From Candidozyma auris (taxonomy: Eukaryota > Ascomycota > Pichiomycetes > Serinales > Metschnikowiaceae): 64,000 bases of DNA. Both the position numbers and the translations under genes were made by a program. The DNA is taken from positions 744,001 to 808,000 of the forward strand of contig NC_072815.1 in the NCBI RefSeq assembly GCF_003013715.1, read 5' to 3'. The notes under the pieces were generated by a model, which saw only the letters and a list, made by a program, of their open reading frames with translations, was not told the origin of the DNA and ran no database searches. Each line of letters begins with the position of its first letter. Position 1 is the stretch's first letter. This document shows positions 9,352-18,330 of the stretch, one piece after another.

Positions 9352-10425
9352 TTACAATTGATTCTTTGTGTGGAAGATCTCAAGAGCCTCAGCAATTCTG
9401 GCACTCATGGATTTTTCACCCTCTCTTACCCAAACTCTAGGATCAAAATACTTCTTGTTGGGCTTGTCTTCTCCATCAGGATTACCGACTGGAGTCATCA
9501 AGTACTCTTTCTTGTTCAAGATGTAGTCTCTGATACCAGTAAGATAAGCATATTGACAGTCAGTGTCCAAGTTGACCTTGACAACACCACTAGCAATTGC
9601 TGTATCAAACTCCTCTTGAGAAGATCCCGAACCACCATGAAACACCAAATACAATGGCTTCTTGTTGTCGGTTCCAATCTGCTCTTTGGCGTATTTCTGA
9701 TGCTCACCCAAAATGGATGGCCTCAACTGAACGTTACCAGGCTTGTAAACACCATGAACATTTCCAAACGCAGCAGCAATCGAGAAGTTTGGAGAAATAG
9801 GAGCCAAAGCCTTATACACCGCAAATACAGTTTCAGGCTGGGTGTACAAAGACTCCTTCTCAACGTGCTCATTGTTTACACCGTCTTCTTCACCACCAGT
9901 GATACCAATCTCCATTTCGAGCCATTGATTCATCTTGCTCATTCTCTCGAAATACTTCACGCATGTCGCGATGTTCTCATCGTCTGTCTCCTCAGACAAG
10001 TCCAACATATGGGATGAAAACAAGGGCTGTCCCGTTTTGGCAAAGAATTCTTCGTCAGCTTTCAACATTCCATCAAACCATGGCAACAATTTCTTTGCAC
10101 AATGATCAGTATGCAAAATCACTGGGATCCCATACACTGGAGAAATCGCTCTGATATAGTGAGCTGCAGCGATGGAGCCTTGAATCGAAGCCGTCTGATC
10201 AGAATTCGAGACGCCCTTACCAGCGAAGTAGGCGGCACCACCTTGGGATGTTTGCAAGATGATTGGCGACTTATTGTCACGAGCGGACTCTAATGCAGCC
10301 ACGACTGTTGAGGAAGAAGTAACATTAATGGCTGGGATAGCAAAACCTTTCTCCTGAGCATAATCAAACAATTTTCTGACATCATCACCGTAGATGACAC
10401 CGGATTTCTTTAAGACTTCAGCCAT
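9352..10425 (-). CDS. FBA1: Fructose-1,6-bisphosphate aldolase, class II
   Basis: The 357-residue protein is the zinc-dependent class II aldolase of glycolysis, cleaving fructose-1,6-bisphosphate to dihydroxyacetone phosphate and glyceraldehyde-3-phosphate. Visible motifs are the catalytic Asp/zinc His in ILHTDHCAKK (about 103-111), the metal-binding GNVHGVYKPG and VFHGGSGSS, and NLDTDCQYA near the C-terminus. Length equals the usual 357-360. Codon use is strongly biased, as expected for an abundant enzyme, and this bias produces a 219-codon antisense open frame that I do not consider a gene. A TATAAATA box on the coding strand lies at 10498-10491, about 65 bases before the ATG. Confidence 0.98.
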   Translation of the reverse strand: MAEVLKKSGVIYGDDVRKLFDYAQEKGFAIPAINVTSSSTVVAALESARDNKSPIILQTSQGGAAYFAGKGVSNSDQTASIQGSIAAAHYIRAISPVYGIPVILHTDHCAKKLLPWFDGMLKADEEFFAKTGQPLFSSHMLDLSEETDDENIATCVKYFERMSKMNQWLEMEIGITGGEEDGVNNEHVEKESLYTQPETVFAVYKALAPISPNFSIAAAFGNVHGVYKPGNVQLRPSILGEHQKYAKEQIGTDNKKPLYLVFHGGSGSSQEEFDTAIASGVVKVNLDTDCQYAYLTGIRDYILNKKEYLMTPVGNPDGEDKPNKKYFDPRVWVREGEKSMSARIAEALEIFHTKNQL

Positions 10426-10490
10426 TGTAAAACGAAAATTAAAGTTGATGTGGATTGAACTACCTAGTTATCTGCGAGGAATTTAGCGCA

Positions 10491-10498
10491 TATTTATA
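10491..10498 (-). promoter_or_regulatory. FBA1 TATA box
   Basis: TATAAATA on the minus strand, about 65 bases upstream of the FBA1 ATG. The position and the strong expression expected of the gene support it. Confidence 0.7.
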
Positions 10499-11904
10499 CC
10501 ACACGGGGACCACAACGCTCCGGGCTCTCACCTGACCGGGCTTCGCGACATACGACATTCACATTCGAAGTCTGGTACACATTGATTACATGCAGACATA
10601 CTTAGAAGCCCTTTGTATCCTCAATTCATGATATGGTTTCAAGAAGTTTCTTACTTCCTCTTATTATTATCGTGTAGCCTAACATCTCCTAAGACCGAGT
10701 CTGTTCTGGTTAGAGTCGAGTCAAACTAAGCACAACTTACTGCACACCTGACGTCTCAGCACGAATATGGACCATCTGGAGAGGACTACCGCGATAATGG
10801 CCTGAGAGTTTCTGATAGATCTCCTCCTGGCGTCAGTTGTAAAATTCCAAACGAGTTGCTACCTCTTTCTTGATTTTGCTCTTTTTCCTTTGCTATAACA
10901 AGCTTTGCTATACTTGAACCTTGCTTTCTGATCATATATTGTCGTATATTGATTTACATCATGTCTATCCATTGTCAATCAACATTTTACTTTGCAACCA
11001 TCTTGCTTAAGAAAAAATATATGTAGAAGCAACTAAGTACATCTCAGTTTGCTACCACACATAAAAAAAAAGTATGTTCATACGACATTCATACATGTAT
11101 TTTCATCCGGGATAGCACGTTTGCTATAGACAAGCTTGCCGTTCTTCGCAGTGCTGCCGGGAGGTGCTCGAGCATGAGGAGGCGGCTTCGGTGAACTGAA
11201 CCACGTGACACGATCAAAACCAAGCCAGCCTTCATCCGACCTCCTCCGGGAGTTGTGGAGATAGTGCTCCCGTTGAATCTGTGTGAAAGGTGATGAAACA
11301 ATGTTTGAAATGAGATCAATTCTTTTTCGAGATGGCACTTGGTGGGCGACACCTCTGTGATTATTCAAACAAGTTAAGAGTGGTTCTGTTTCACTAGCGA
11401 TCCGCTCGGCCGGTAACCTATGCGCACAATGGAAGGGTGGGGATTTTTTTTTATGGGCAAAATTTAAAAGACTTCTGCATATTTCGTAACGTGACCTCTC
11501 CGTCTATTTGCATCGATCTAGTATCTGAGTGAAACATTCATAATAGACGTTGCGTTTTCTACGAAAGAAGTTTCGCTTACATGAGCACCGCTGAGATCAT
11601 GTGAAGTATTCATTTAATCCAATTTGTACCATGCAATCGAAAACTCACTTGTAGTGTCACCAGCGAACACTTCCTGGGAACTCGTGATCTGAAGAACCAC
11701 GACTCAGCGTTCAAGTGGCCAAGGTTGCCAGGAAACAGCAGACATTATAAATATGCAGATTATCGTCAAACGCTCGTGAAACCAACAGCAATGAAGATTT
11801 TACTTTTAGCGGTCGTAGCTTTTCTTGTGTCGCACCTCCGTCGCGGACCCGGATTTGTATTTCCTCAAAATATCTCTTCATGCTTCTTCCTGCTTCGAGA
11901 AGTG
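10499..11904. other. Long FBA1/MAK3 intergenic region
   Basis: About 1.4 kb between divergent starts, unusually long for this window. A TCACGTGG E-box-like site (CACGTG) lies near 11202-11208, a candidate for Tye7/Cbf1-type factors on a glycolytic promoter. The stretch at about 11080-11370 is more GC-rich and is open on the minus strand without an ATG start (see findings). A TTG/ATG-started extension of MAK3 covers 11725-11904. Confidence 0.4.
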
Positions 11905-12450
11905 ATGAGTTCTATCGATCTAATTGAGGATGGGTTCCGTTTTCATTCCTATAATCCTGACTCTAAAGAACAGTTCGATGCAATTTCCAGAATGATTGAC
12001 ACACACCTTTCGGAGCCTTACTCGATTTATGTGTACTGGTATTTTTTTCATAGATGGTCAAAATATTGCTTTCTAGTGAGTGAAGCGCACAAGATGGAGA
12101 TCATAGGTGTGATAATTTCTAAGGTAGAGTTGCATCGTGAGGTCCGAACACGTGGATATATTGGTATGCTTGTCATTTTGCCTGAATATCGTGGAAAGAG
12201 GATAGCCACTAAGCTTGTTGAATTGACAATACAGAAGATGAAAGAGTGGGACAAAGTTGATGAAGTGATGCTAGAAACAGAAGTCATCAATGAGGCAGCA
12301 CTGAGGCTTTATGAGCTGTTAGGATTTTTGAGAACCAAAAGGCTATATAGGTATTATTTGAATACCCATGACGCATACAGACTCCTCCTTCCAGTACTGC
12401 AAAAGGCAGGGGTGAGGGTTGGATATCTCTCACAGGTCCCTTACACATGA
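11905..12450 (+). CDS. MAK3: MAK3 / NAA30, catalytic subunit of NatC N-terminal acetyltransferase
   Basis: With the ATG at 11905 the protein has 181 residues, close to the yeast Mak3 length. It is a GNAT-fold acetyltransferase. It contains the family stretch LSEPYSIYVYWYFFHRW, the RGYIGMLVI strand, the acetyl-CoA loop PEYRGKRIA (R/Q-x-x-G-x-A form), and MLETEVINEAALRLYELLGF. NatC acetylates N-termini such as Met-Leu and Met-Ile, with Mak10 and Mak31. The frame is open further upstream, with an ATG at 11791 that would add a hydrophobic 38-residue leader (MKILLLAVVAFLV). Since homologues begin at the downstream site I prefer 11905, although the upstream ATG has the better A-rich context. Confidence 0.9.
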   Translation: MSSIDLIEDGFRFHSYNPDSKEQFDAISRMIDTHLSEPYSIYVYWYFFHRWSKYCFLVSEAHKMEIIGVIISKVELHREVRTRGYIGMLVILPEYRGKRIATKLVELTIQKMKEWDKVDEVMLETEVINEAALRLYELLGFLRTKRLYRYYLNTHDAYRLLLPVLQKAGVRVGYLSQVPYT

Positions 12451-12689
12451 TTAGCTACACAAAAGGTGGGAAACAGGACCTGAATGAACGATTCCATGCG
12501 AATGAAACCATTGATTGTCTAAATGAGCTTATCTAAAAATTCAATCTGGCCTATGAATTAGCGAAGTCTACATAGTGCTCTATCTGATACTTAAGCACTG
12601 TATACAAATCTCGAGGATATCATACTTCCAATCGCATTTCCTCTGTATTAAGATCAACTTGGCTGCTTGTTCACAAATCTCAACAACAC

Positions 12690-13694
12690 ATGCTTGATAG
12701 TCGTTCTCTTGATATAATAGCTGACTTCAAAAGCGCCATTCTTTCAGAAGCAATAGATGAAAGTAATCCTCCCAATATAACCTCACTGAATAGAGGGCGA
12801 AAACTTGCTGTTCCTAGTCAAAAAAATCTCACACTCTCATCGAAGATTGTTGAGTATGACGGTTCCCCTCGTCTTGTTTTGACGAACGAGAACCTTGAAA
12901 GATCGAATCTTCAGAATAAGCGTCGGTGGCTGAATTTCTATGGGCAGGACCGTAGCAGCCAATCCGGTATTGTGGATTCTTACTCTGGCTCCGACGAAGA
13001 TGTCACCTCACAAAGCGAGGATGACGATCTGGATAAAAATCCATTCAAACAATTAAAAATAGATGAGTCGCTCGCACCTATAAATCATCCGTCAGAATTG
13101 GCCACCCATCCAGCTGTATCCAAAACATACAAGCTGACATGTTTGCCGAGAATGGCTTCAGATCTTATACTCCTCATTGAGACAGAGCAAACCACGCTCA
13201 ATCATTTGAATAAGCTTTTAAGAGTTTTGAATGGAGAAGACTGGTACTACATCCTTGAAGAGCACCTCGGTCTTCCTGATTACGATCATGGCCTCGATGA
13301 CCAAAGTGCTCCACAACAACCTAAGAAAAGCGATTATTCATCATCCAATACAGATCATAAAGGTTCAGTTGAGCTTCCCGACAAGGCCAACGTATCTAGC
13401 ATGATGATTGGAGACGAGAGTGAACGTCTAAACGAAGACCCTTTTTTTTCACTACCTGATAGTTTGGCGAGATATGAGACGCTCCAGAAACGTCAACTTG
13501 ATGAATCTACTGCTAATTCAGATGAACTTGAAACCCTTCAACAAGACCTCATAAATTACTTGCAATTGAGCATCCAGCGGCAGCAAGAATACATCAACAA
13601 TTTGACCTCAATCAGAAATGGGATAGTTAAAGTCGATAGATATAGATACGATTTATATCGCTGGGGCAAAGAGATGGGAGAAAGGAAGAATTAG
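12690..13694 (+). CDS. RXT2: RXT2-like subunit of the Rpd3L histone deacetylase complex
   Basis: The 334-residue protein resembles Rxt2, a subunit of the large Rpd3 deacetylase complex. Recognisable parts are the N-terminal domain (NRGRKL, then NKRRWLNFYGQD near residues 78-88) and an acidic serine stretch near 97-115. The HP-x-H-P-A segment follows (HPSELATHPAVSKTY near 135-150), with a helix of LIETEQTTLNHLNKLLRVL and then GEDWYYILEEHLGLPDYD. The C-terminal third is a predicted coiled coil (LETLQQDLINYLQLSIQRQQ). The assignment rests on remembered family pattern and is moderately sure. The ATG at 12690 is the first in frame. Confidence 0.75.
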   Translation: MLDSRSLDIIADFKSAILSEAIDESNPPNITSLNRGRKLAVPSQKNLTLSSKIVEYDGSPRLVLTNENLERSNLQNKRRWLNFYGQDRSSQSGIVDSYSGSDEDVTSQSEDDDLDKNPFKQLKIDESLAPINHPSELATHPAVSKTYKLTCLPRMASDLILLIETEQTTLNHLNKLLRVLNGEDWYYILEEHLGLPDYDHGLDDQSAPQQPKKSDYSSSNTDHKGSVELPDKANVSSMMIGDESERLNEDPFFSLPDSLARYETLQKRQLDESTANSDELETLQQDLINYLQLSIQRQQEYINNLTSIRNGIVKVDRYRYDLYRWGKEMGERKN

Positions 13695-13760
13695 GAATGC
13701 ACGCTTCAAATATAAGAGTCTCGTACTAGGGATGATATTGAGAGTAAGACGATGGTTTAT

Positions 13761-13812
13761 TCACGTGACTGAAATTTATAAATGTCGCGTTTTAAATTCG
13801 GTCGTGACGCGC
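13761..13812 (+). promoter_or_regulatory. POL30 promoter elements: E-box, TATA-like, two MCB-like sites
   Basis: TCACGTGA at 13761-13768, TTTATAAAT at 13775-13783, TCGCGT (ACGCGA on the other strand) at 13785-13790 and ACGCGC at 13807-13812. ACGCG cores are what MBF binds at G1/S genes such as PCNA. The sites lie 56-107 bases before the ATG. Confidence 0.55.
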
Positions 13813-13867
13813 CCCCATCCAAAAGGTTTCTTTCTTTTCCTAATCTTGATCTTTTGCATCAATCAAC

Positions 13868-14647
13868 ATGCTTGAAGGAAAATTTGACGAAGCTAGCCTT
13901 CTTAAAAAGATCGTCGACTCCATTAAGGATTGTGTCAAATTGTGCAATTTTAACTGCACAGAACACGGGGTAACCGTTCAAGCGGTCGACGACTCGAGAG
14001 TGTTGTTAGTCTCCCTTTTGGTTGGTCTGTCAGCATTTTCTGAATACAGATGCGATCGTGACATCACCTTGGGCATTGACTTGGACTCGTTTTCTAAGAT
14101 TATCAAGTGTGGTAACAATGAGGACTACTTGACCTTGTTGGCCGAGGATTCTCCCGACAACGTGATGACGATTTTTGAAGACAAGAAGAAAGAACGTGTC
14201 TCCGAGTATTCCTTGAAGTTGATGGACATTGACTCTGAATTTTTAAGAATTGACGATATGCAATACGATTCTGTCATAAACATGTCCAGCGCCGAGTTTG
14301 CAAAAGTCGTTAGAGATTTGAAGAACCTTTCGGAGTCTCTCAACATAACCGTGACAAAAGACTCCGTGAAATTCAGTGCAGAAGGCGAGTCTGGCACAGG
14401 CTCTGTTGTCTTGAAGCCATACACAGACATGGATCGACCAGAGGAGTCTGTGTCCGTTAACTTAGAGAATCCCGTTGATCTTACTTTTGGCTTGAAATAC
14501 CTCAACGATATCATCAAAGCCACTGCGCTCTCTGGTACAATCACTATCAAATTAGCAGATAAAACTCCAGCTTTGTTTGAGTACAAATTAGATGCTGGCG
14601 GCTACTTGAGATTTTACCTAGCACCTAAATTTGATGAGGATGATTAA
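13868..14647 (+). CDS. POL30: PCNA, DNA polymerase sliding clamp
   Basis: The 259-residue protein is the homotrimeric sliding clamp for DNA polymerases delta and epsilon and many repair factors. Two PCNA domains are seen. Family blocks include AVDDSRVLLVSL (near 38-49), EYRCDRDITLG, the DIDSEFL region before the interdomain connector loop, and the C-terminal LAPKFDEDD. A CTG codon at the position rendered L in VGLSAF is probably Ser in a CTG-clade yeast. Length matches the usual 258-261. It acts in the nucleus at replication forks. The ATG is preceded by a pyrimidine/CAA leader. Confidence 0.98.
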   Translation: MLEGKFDEASLLKKIVDSIKDCVKLCNFNCTEHGVTVQAVDDSRVLLVSLLVGLSAFSEYRCDRDITLGIDLDSFSKIIKCGNNEDYLTLLAEDSPDNVMTIFEDKKKERVSEYSLKLMDIDSEFLRIDDMQYDSVINMSSAEFAKVVRDLKNLSESLNITVTKDSVKFSAEGESGTGSVVLKPYTDMDRPEESVSVNLENPVDLTFGLKYLNDIIKATALSGTITIKLADKTPALFEYKLDAGGYLRFYLAPKFDEDD

Positions 14648-14936
14648 TAAGCTTTACAATTTAATCTTAATGACCTATCTTATGTAGATAGTCTTCTACA
14701 AGATTCTTGCTATGCAATAGTGGTAAAGCTTGCAGATATTATATAATGTTTAGTTGAAGCCCTGTTTGATTGTGTTCCTCTCCGTACTTTTATAGCCCCG
14801 CTTAACATAGCTTATACATAAGGAATTCTCAATTCATAAAACTTTATAGTGTTATTACAAAGTAACCTTCGACCTTATACAATAGGATTGTTGTTTGGAG
14901 AAAGCATTCACTCAATTTATTTGGTTGCTAAGTCAT

Positions 14937-15276
14937 CTATACCGAGTTGAGCAAATGCTTCGCTGCAAGTTGTGCATCAATATGGAACACAACATAACAG
15001 GCAATGCGCACTAGGGTCCACCGTGATTTGAAGTGCTGGATACTGCCAATCAAGCGGAAGAGACTTTCAAATATAACAACTTGAGAATTCTTACAAATAG
15101 CTATATGGACGATTCCTGTCTGGAAAGTCAATATCTGTGTTGCCTTGTGTTCATCTTCTACTTACCAGCATTTCAGCAATCCCTTGTTGATCTTGTTTAG
15201 TCTGAGCGTTCGACTCAAAACGCTTCCTGACACAAGCCAAATTGGCGGTCTTTCTGTTAACTAATATTGGTTTCAT
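14937..15276 (-). CDS. Possible unannotated two-exon small gene
   Basis: An ATG at 15276 opens a 37-codon exon (15166-15276; MKPILVNRKT... ending QQGIAEML) that stops exactly at a strong 5' splice site GTAAGT (15165-15160). A 46-nt intron ending TTTCCAG at 15120 would join it in phase 0 to a 60-codon frame ending at 14937, for 97 residues. The intron length resembles the certain 47-nt HIS1 intron, and an ATTGAC branch-like box sits seven bases before the AG. Against it: the ATG is only about 35 bases from the divergent RFX gene's ATG, the exon 2 composition is not compelling, and I recognise no family. Another reading frame near the end (EAFAQLGIDDLATK, stop near 14920) also looks protein-like, so the 3' structure is unsettled. 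Confidence 0.35.
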
Positions 15277-15311
15277 CCTCGAATACCTGACCAAGCCCAC
15301 CGGTCTTGGGG

Positions 15312-17396
15312 ATGTCTCAAATTTCTTCAGAATTAGAACATCAACCCTTCTTCTTTAAAATCCTCCCAGACATGATACATCACCAACAATCTTCAGTGCT
15401 GTCAGCTTATGAGGCACAACCGACACAGCTGAAGTCTAACGTGGATGTTCTACAATCACTTTTGACAGAAGTACTAAATGTGGACGCTTTCAACCTCAAT
15501 TCATTTCTTCTTTCATTTCTTCGAAAAATCGACCATTCACTTCCCTTGGATGACTTTTATAATATTCTTTATAATCCAATGAGATTTGACGATTTGAGAT
15601 CACTTCCTTCAATCGACAAGGTCGACAAGACATTTCCTTCCGACAGTTTCACAAGTACGATAAGCATAATTCAACGTGTTCTTGAAGCTTTCCGGTCACC
15701 CGAATCTTATTCAACGCATGTCTCCTCCGGTCGAGAATCTGACATGAAATCCTCTAATGTGAACTTTCATGAACTCCTACGGTCGTTGTTGGCTATCAAG
15801 ATTTTGGATCACTCATTGATAGAAGTGGATTCTAGTGATACCAAAGTAGAGTACCCTCCAATCCCAAGACTTGATATATACAAGGTTTACTATATTCTTT
15901 GCCAGAAGCTCATTCTCAAATATCCCACCTCATCAAACTCGACAAGTTTACAGCAAAAACTTATATTTGGGCAATCTAAATTGGGCAAACTAATAAAACT
16001 TGTGTATCCTAATTTGGTATCAAAGCGTCTCGGTCGTCGAGGCGAGTCAAGGTACAATTACCTCGGTGTCCGCTGGAATCAGGATGTTGTCGACAAAGAG
16101 ATCACTAAGTTATGTGAAAGCGAACTATTCGAAATAGCAGAGATGTTCAAAGTGCTGAAGAAAACCTCGGGCCTGGCACAAAGTAGGTCTTCAAGACATC
16201 AGCGTACACTTGAAGCTCGCTCTACTAAAAAGCGATACTCCACTGATTCTCTTCGACCCGAGAATCTTGAAGTTAAGGCCCAGGGAACATTTGTCGAGCC
16301 GCATCATTTCTTTCCAAAAGGGGCCTTCACTCTGAAAGCATACCTTGATGAGAAGTTAAATGAGAATATTGAGAAAAACTGGTTCGCTGCCACATTAAAA
16401 TTATCCTCTGACGCGCTTTTGTCTCTCGGCGTTCTGTCGGCAGAAATCAATGGTCTTATATTTGATGAAGGGAGTTCATCTGATACCGACGATCACCTCC
16501 TTCGAGGAGTCATTGATACATTAATACCAAAACTTTTGGGATCACCGGATCAGCCGCGAATCTATCTCCATTTGTACATGGTGATATCGCTCAACGTTTT
16601 TCCTCACTTGCTACTGCTCCGAAAGCCATTGCACACAGACAGTATCAAAAGGTTGTTTTCGAGGGTCACATATTTGATTCAAAATATGGAGACAGAAATG
16701 GTGTCCGTAGCGGGCGAAAAGATGAGACAACAAGACATACGAAACTTTCTTGGTATTCTTTCCCGCATGATACATCTTAATAAACTCCTTGCGGCCTTCT
16801 TTAAGGCAGATTTGCAAGCTTACATTTTGATGGAGATGCAAGAGGACATTGTAAGAATATTGAACGAAGGACTGAAAGACGGACCCAACGAAACACACAG
16901 ACTAATTTCAGAGGCATGTATCAGTGTCACTCTTGCATGTCGCTACAAACCACAGTTTAGAGGCGTCCCTGTAAGAGAAAATATAAGAGAATTTCTTTCG
17001 GAATCCTGCCATATAATGGAAAAGATGGTAAGTGAAGATTTAGCTCAATTTGTTTCCAACATCATGGAATCTGGAGTTCCGCTGACCAGAGAGGACTCTC
17101 ATGATGCATTGAAATTTCGCTTCTTGTTGGCCACACTCAAGCTTGTGGATGAGGGCATCCTCAATGAAAATATGAAGTCAAGATTTCCTGCTCAAGTGAT
17201 AAGAGGATTTTATTCCAGAGTTACGATACAAATTCTTCAATTCACTTATCGAGCACATGCGTCTATGCTAGGAGGCAGAACCTTGAGTCCCGCCAATCCG
17301 ACTTTCCGTTTGTGGTACGTATTAGAGAGTTTTATCCAAGAGTATCTTGACGTTTTGGCAGAGTTGAATAGTCTTCACCTAAAAACCATAGAATAG
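15312..17396 (+). CDS. RFX-family winged-helix transcription factor
   Basis: The 694-residue protein carries an RFX-type DNA-binding domain around residues 190-260. The hallmark is FGQSKLGKLIKLVYPNL followed by KRLGRRGESRYNYLGVRW, compared with the usual RRLGTRGxSKYHYxGI. RFX proteins bind X-box palindromes. Yeast Rfx1/Crt1 represses DNA-damage-inducible genes such as the ribonucleotide reductase genes, and C. albicans has Rfx1 and Rfx2. The domain here has about a dozen extra residues (SNSTSLQQKLIF region) between its first helices and the FGK-like helix. The long C-terminal part fits the RFX dimerisation and extended regions. The start is the ATG at 15312; upstream the frame is open only through a TTG. 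Which RFX paralogue it is cannot be settled here. Confidence 0.8.
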   Translation: MSQISSELEHQPFFFKILPDMIHHQQSSVLSAYEAQPTQLKSNVDVLQSLLTEVLNVDAFNLNSFLLSFLRKIDHSLPLDDFYNILYNPMRFDDLRSLPSIDKVDKTFPSDSFTSTISIIQRVLEAFRSPESYSTHVSSGRESDMKSSNVNFHELLRSLLAIKILDHSLIEVDSSDTKVEYPPIPRLDIYKVYYILCQKLILKYPTSSNSTSLQQKLIFGQSKLGKLIKLVYPNLVSKRLGRRGESRYNYLGVRWNQDVVDKEITKLCESELFEIAEMFKVLKKTSGLAQSRSSRHQRTLEARSTKKRYSTDSLRPENLEVKAQGTFVEPHHFFPKGAFTLKAYLDEKLNENIEKNWFAATLKLSSDALLSLGVLSAEINGLIFDEGSSSDTDDHLLRGVIDTLIPKLLGSPDQPRIYLHLYMVISLNVFPHLLLLRKPLHTDSIKRLFSRVTYLIQNMETEMVSVAGEKMRQQDIRNFLGILSRMIHLNKLLAAFFKADLQAYILMEMQEDIVRILNEGLKDGPNETHRLISEACISVTLACRYKPQFRGVPVRENIREFLSESCHIMEKMVSEDLAQFVSNIMESGVPLTREDSHDALKFRFLLATLKLVDEGILNENMKSRFPAQVIRGFYSRVTIQILQFTYRAHASMLGGRTLSPANPTFRLWYVLESFIQEYLDVLAELNSLHLKTIE

Positions 17397-17620
17397 TGAT
17401 TTAAGAATACCAACCTACTGATGAAACGAATACATCTGTGCTGATAAGAAGGAAGAAATACGAGAACGTACTCCCCACCGCAATTTTCTCAACTTTGGAT
17501 TCAAACTATAAACTTTGCTTTTTTTTTTTTTTTTTTTATATATATATATATATGTATATATACTTTCTCTAGAGAACGTGTAATATGAGCGCATTGGCTC
17601 TTCATTCCTCTTCGCACTGA
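17397..17620. repeat. T19 tract followed by (TA)n, upstream of 17621 gene
   Basis: A 19-T run at 17519-17537 is directly followed by an alternating TA tract to about 17562, within the 224-base interval between two same-strand genes. It is likely to be nucleosome-depleting and may double as a terminator efficiency element and promoter. Confidence 0.7.
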
Positions 17621-18301
17621 ATGCTATACTCAGATGGAATCATGAAAGACATCAAATTCTATGTGCATCAACAAATAAAAGAGTACCAGCTAACGTCAAA
17701 GTCTAAAGGGTTCTTTCGACTTACTCCGCAGAATGAAGTTAGAATTTCCAAAAGGCTCCTAAAAAGGAAGTCTGATAAGACTTTGATTCACCTAATTAAG
17801 CAAAGAGATAATCTCAATAGAAAAATCTACGAGTTACTAGATGATGCTGCCAAACACGATAAACCGGATGAAATTACAGATATCCAAGAGGCCAAGGAAT
17901 TTATCAGGAGACGTCTTTTGAGTCAAGAGGATGTGGTTACTCAACTACGAGCTTTGGCGTCAAGTCATAAGCAGTTTCAGGACGATGTTACGAAACAGAG
18001 AATACAATTAATTCGTGAACTAGAAATGGGGAAACCTGATTGCTCGGTTTCACTGACAAAATCCAATGCAAAGGATGGGGACACAAAGACTGATGTGAAT
18101 CCAAACGAAAAGCTTCGAGAGTTTTATTTCAATGTATCTGACTCGCAAAGAAGGCTAGCTATAACATCAGAATCGTTACTTAGACAGTTGGGGGTGCCTT
18201 TTTTTGCTCTTGGAAGTGAAAACGCCCGCTTGGTGAACAACAAAGAATTACAGAAACAAAAAGAATCTGTCTTGAACTTCATCCAGAGTATGTTGAAGTA
18301 A
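17621..18301 (+). CDS. Unidentified coiled-coil protein, possibly a kinetochore-type subunit
   Basis: The 226-residue protein is rich in Lys, Glu, Gln and Leu and is predicted to be almost wholly helical, with coiled-coil segments at about residues 55-145 and 165-226. No catalytic motif, signal peptide or membrane segment is visible. The C-terminal pattern (NEKLREFYFNVSDSQRR, then ESLLRQLGVPF) faintly recalls CENP-H/Mcm16-type inner-kinetochore proteins, but I cannot support that firmly. A second in-frame ATG lies seven codons in (17642) and is an equally plausible start. Its neighbours do not help: APM1 converges on it with 29 bases between the stops. Confidence 0.65.
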   Translation: MLYSDGIMKDIKFYVHQQIKEYQLTSKSKGFFRLTPQNEVRISKRLLKRKSDKTLIHLIKQRDNLNRKIYELLDDAAKHDKPDEITDIQEAKEFIRRRLLSQEDVVTQLRALASSHKQFQDDVTKQRIQLIRELEMGKPDCSVSLTKSNAKDGDTKTDVNPNEKLREFYFNVSDSQRRLAITSESLLRQLGVPFFALGSENARLVNNKELQKQKESVLNFIQSMLK

Positions 18302-18330
18302 ACCGTGAAAGCGTTTATTTTGTTCTTTAG

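Noticed and set aside
9358..10017. 219-codon open frame antisense to FBA1
   Set aside because: It mirrors the strongly biased codons of FBA1, has no domain and no ATG-led promoter logic. Such antisense frames are common in highly expressed yeast genes.
10515..10550. CGG-N12-CCG resembling a Gal4-type site in the FBA1 promoter
   Set aside because: The spacing is 12 rather than 11 and one occurrence is not sufficient.
14125..14586. 153-codon frame antisense to POL30
   Set aside because: Fully inside the PCNA gene, no domain, explained by its codon use.
15205..15225. GTTCGACTC resembling a tRNA B box
   Set aside because: The flanking bases do not pair as a T stem and no A box or cloverleaf is present.
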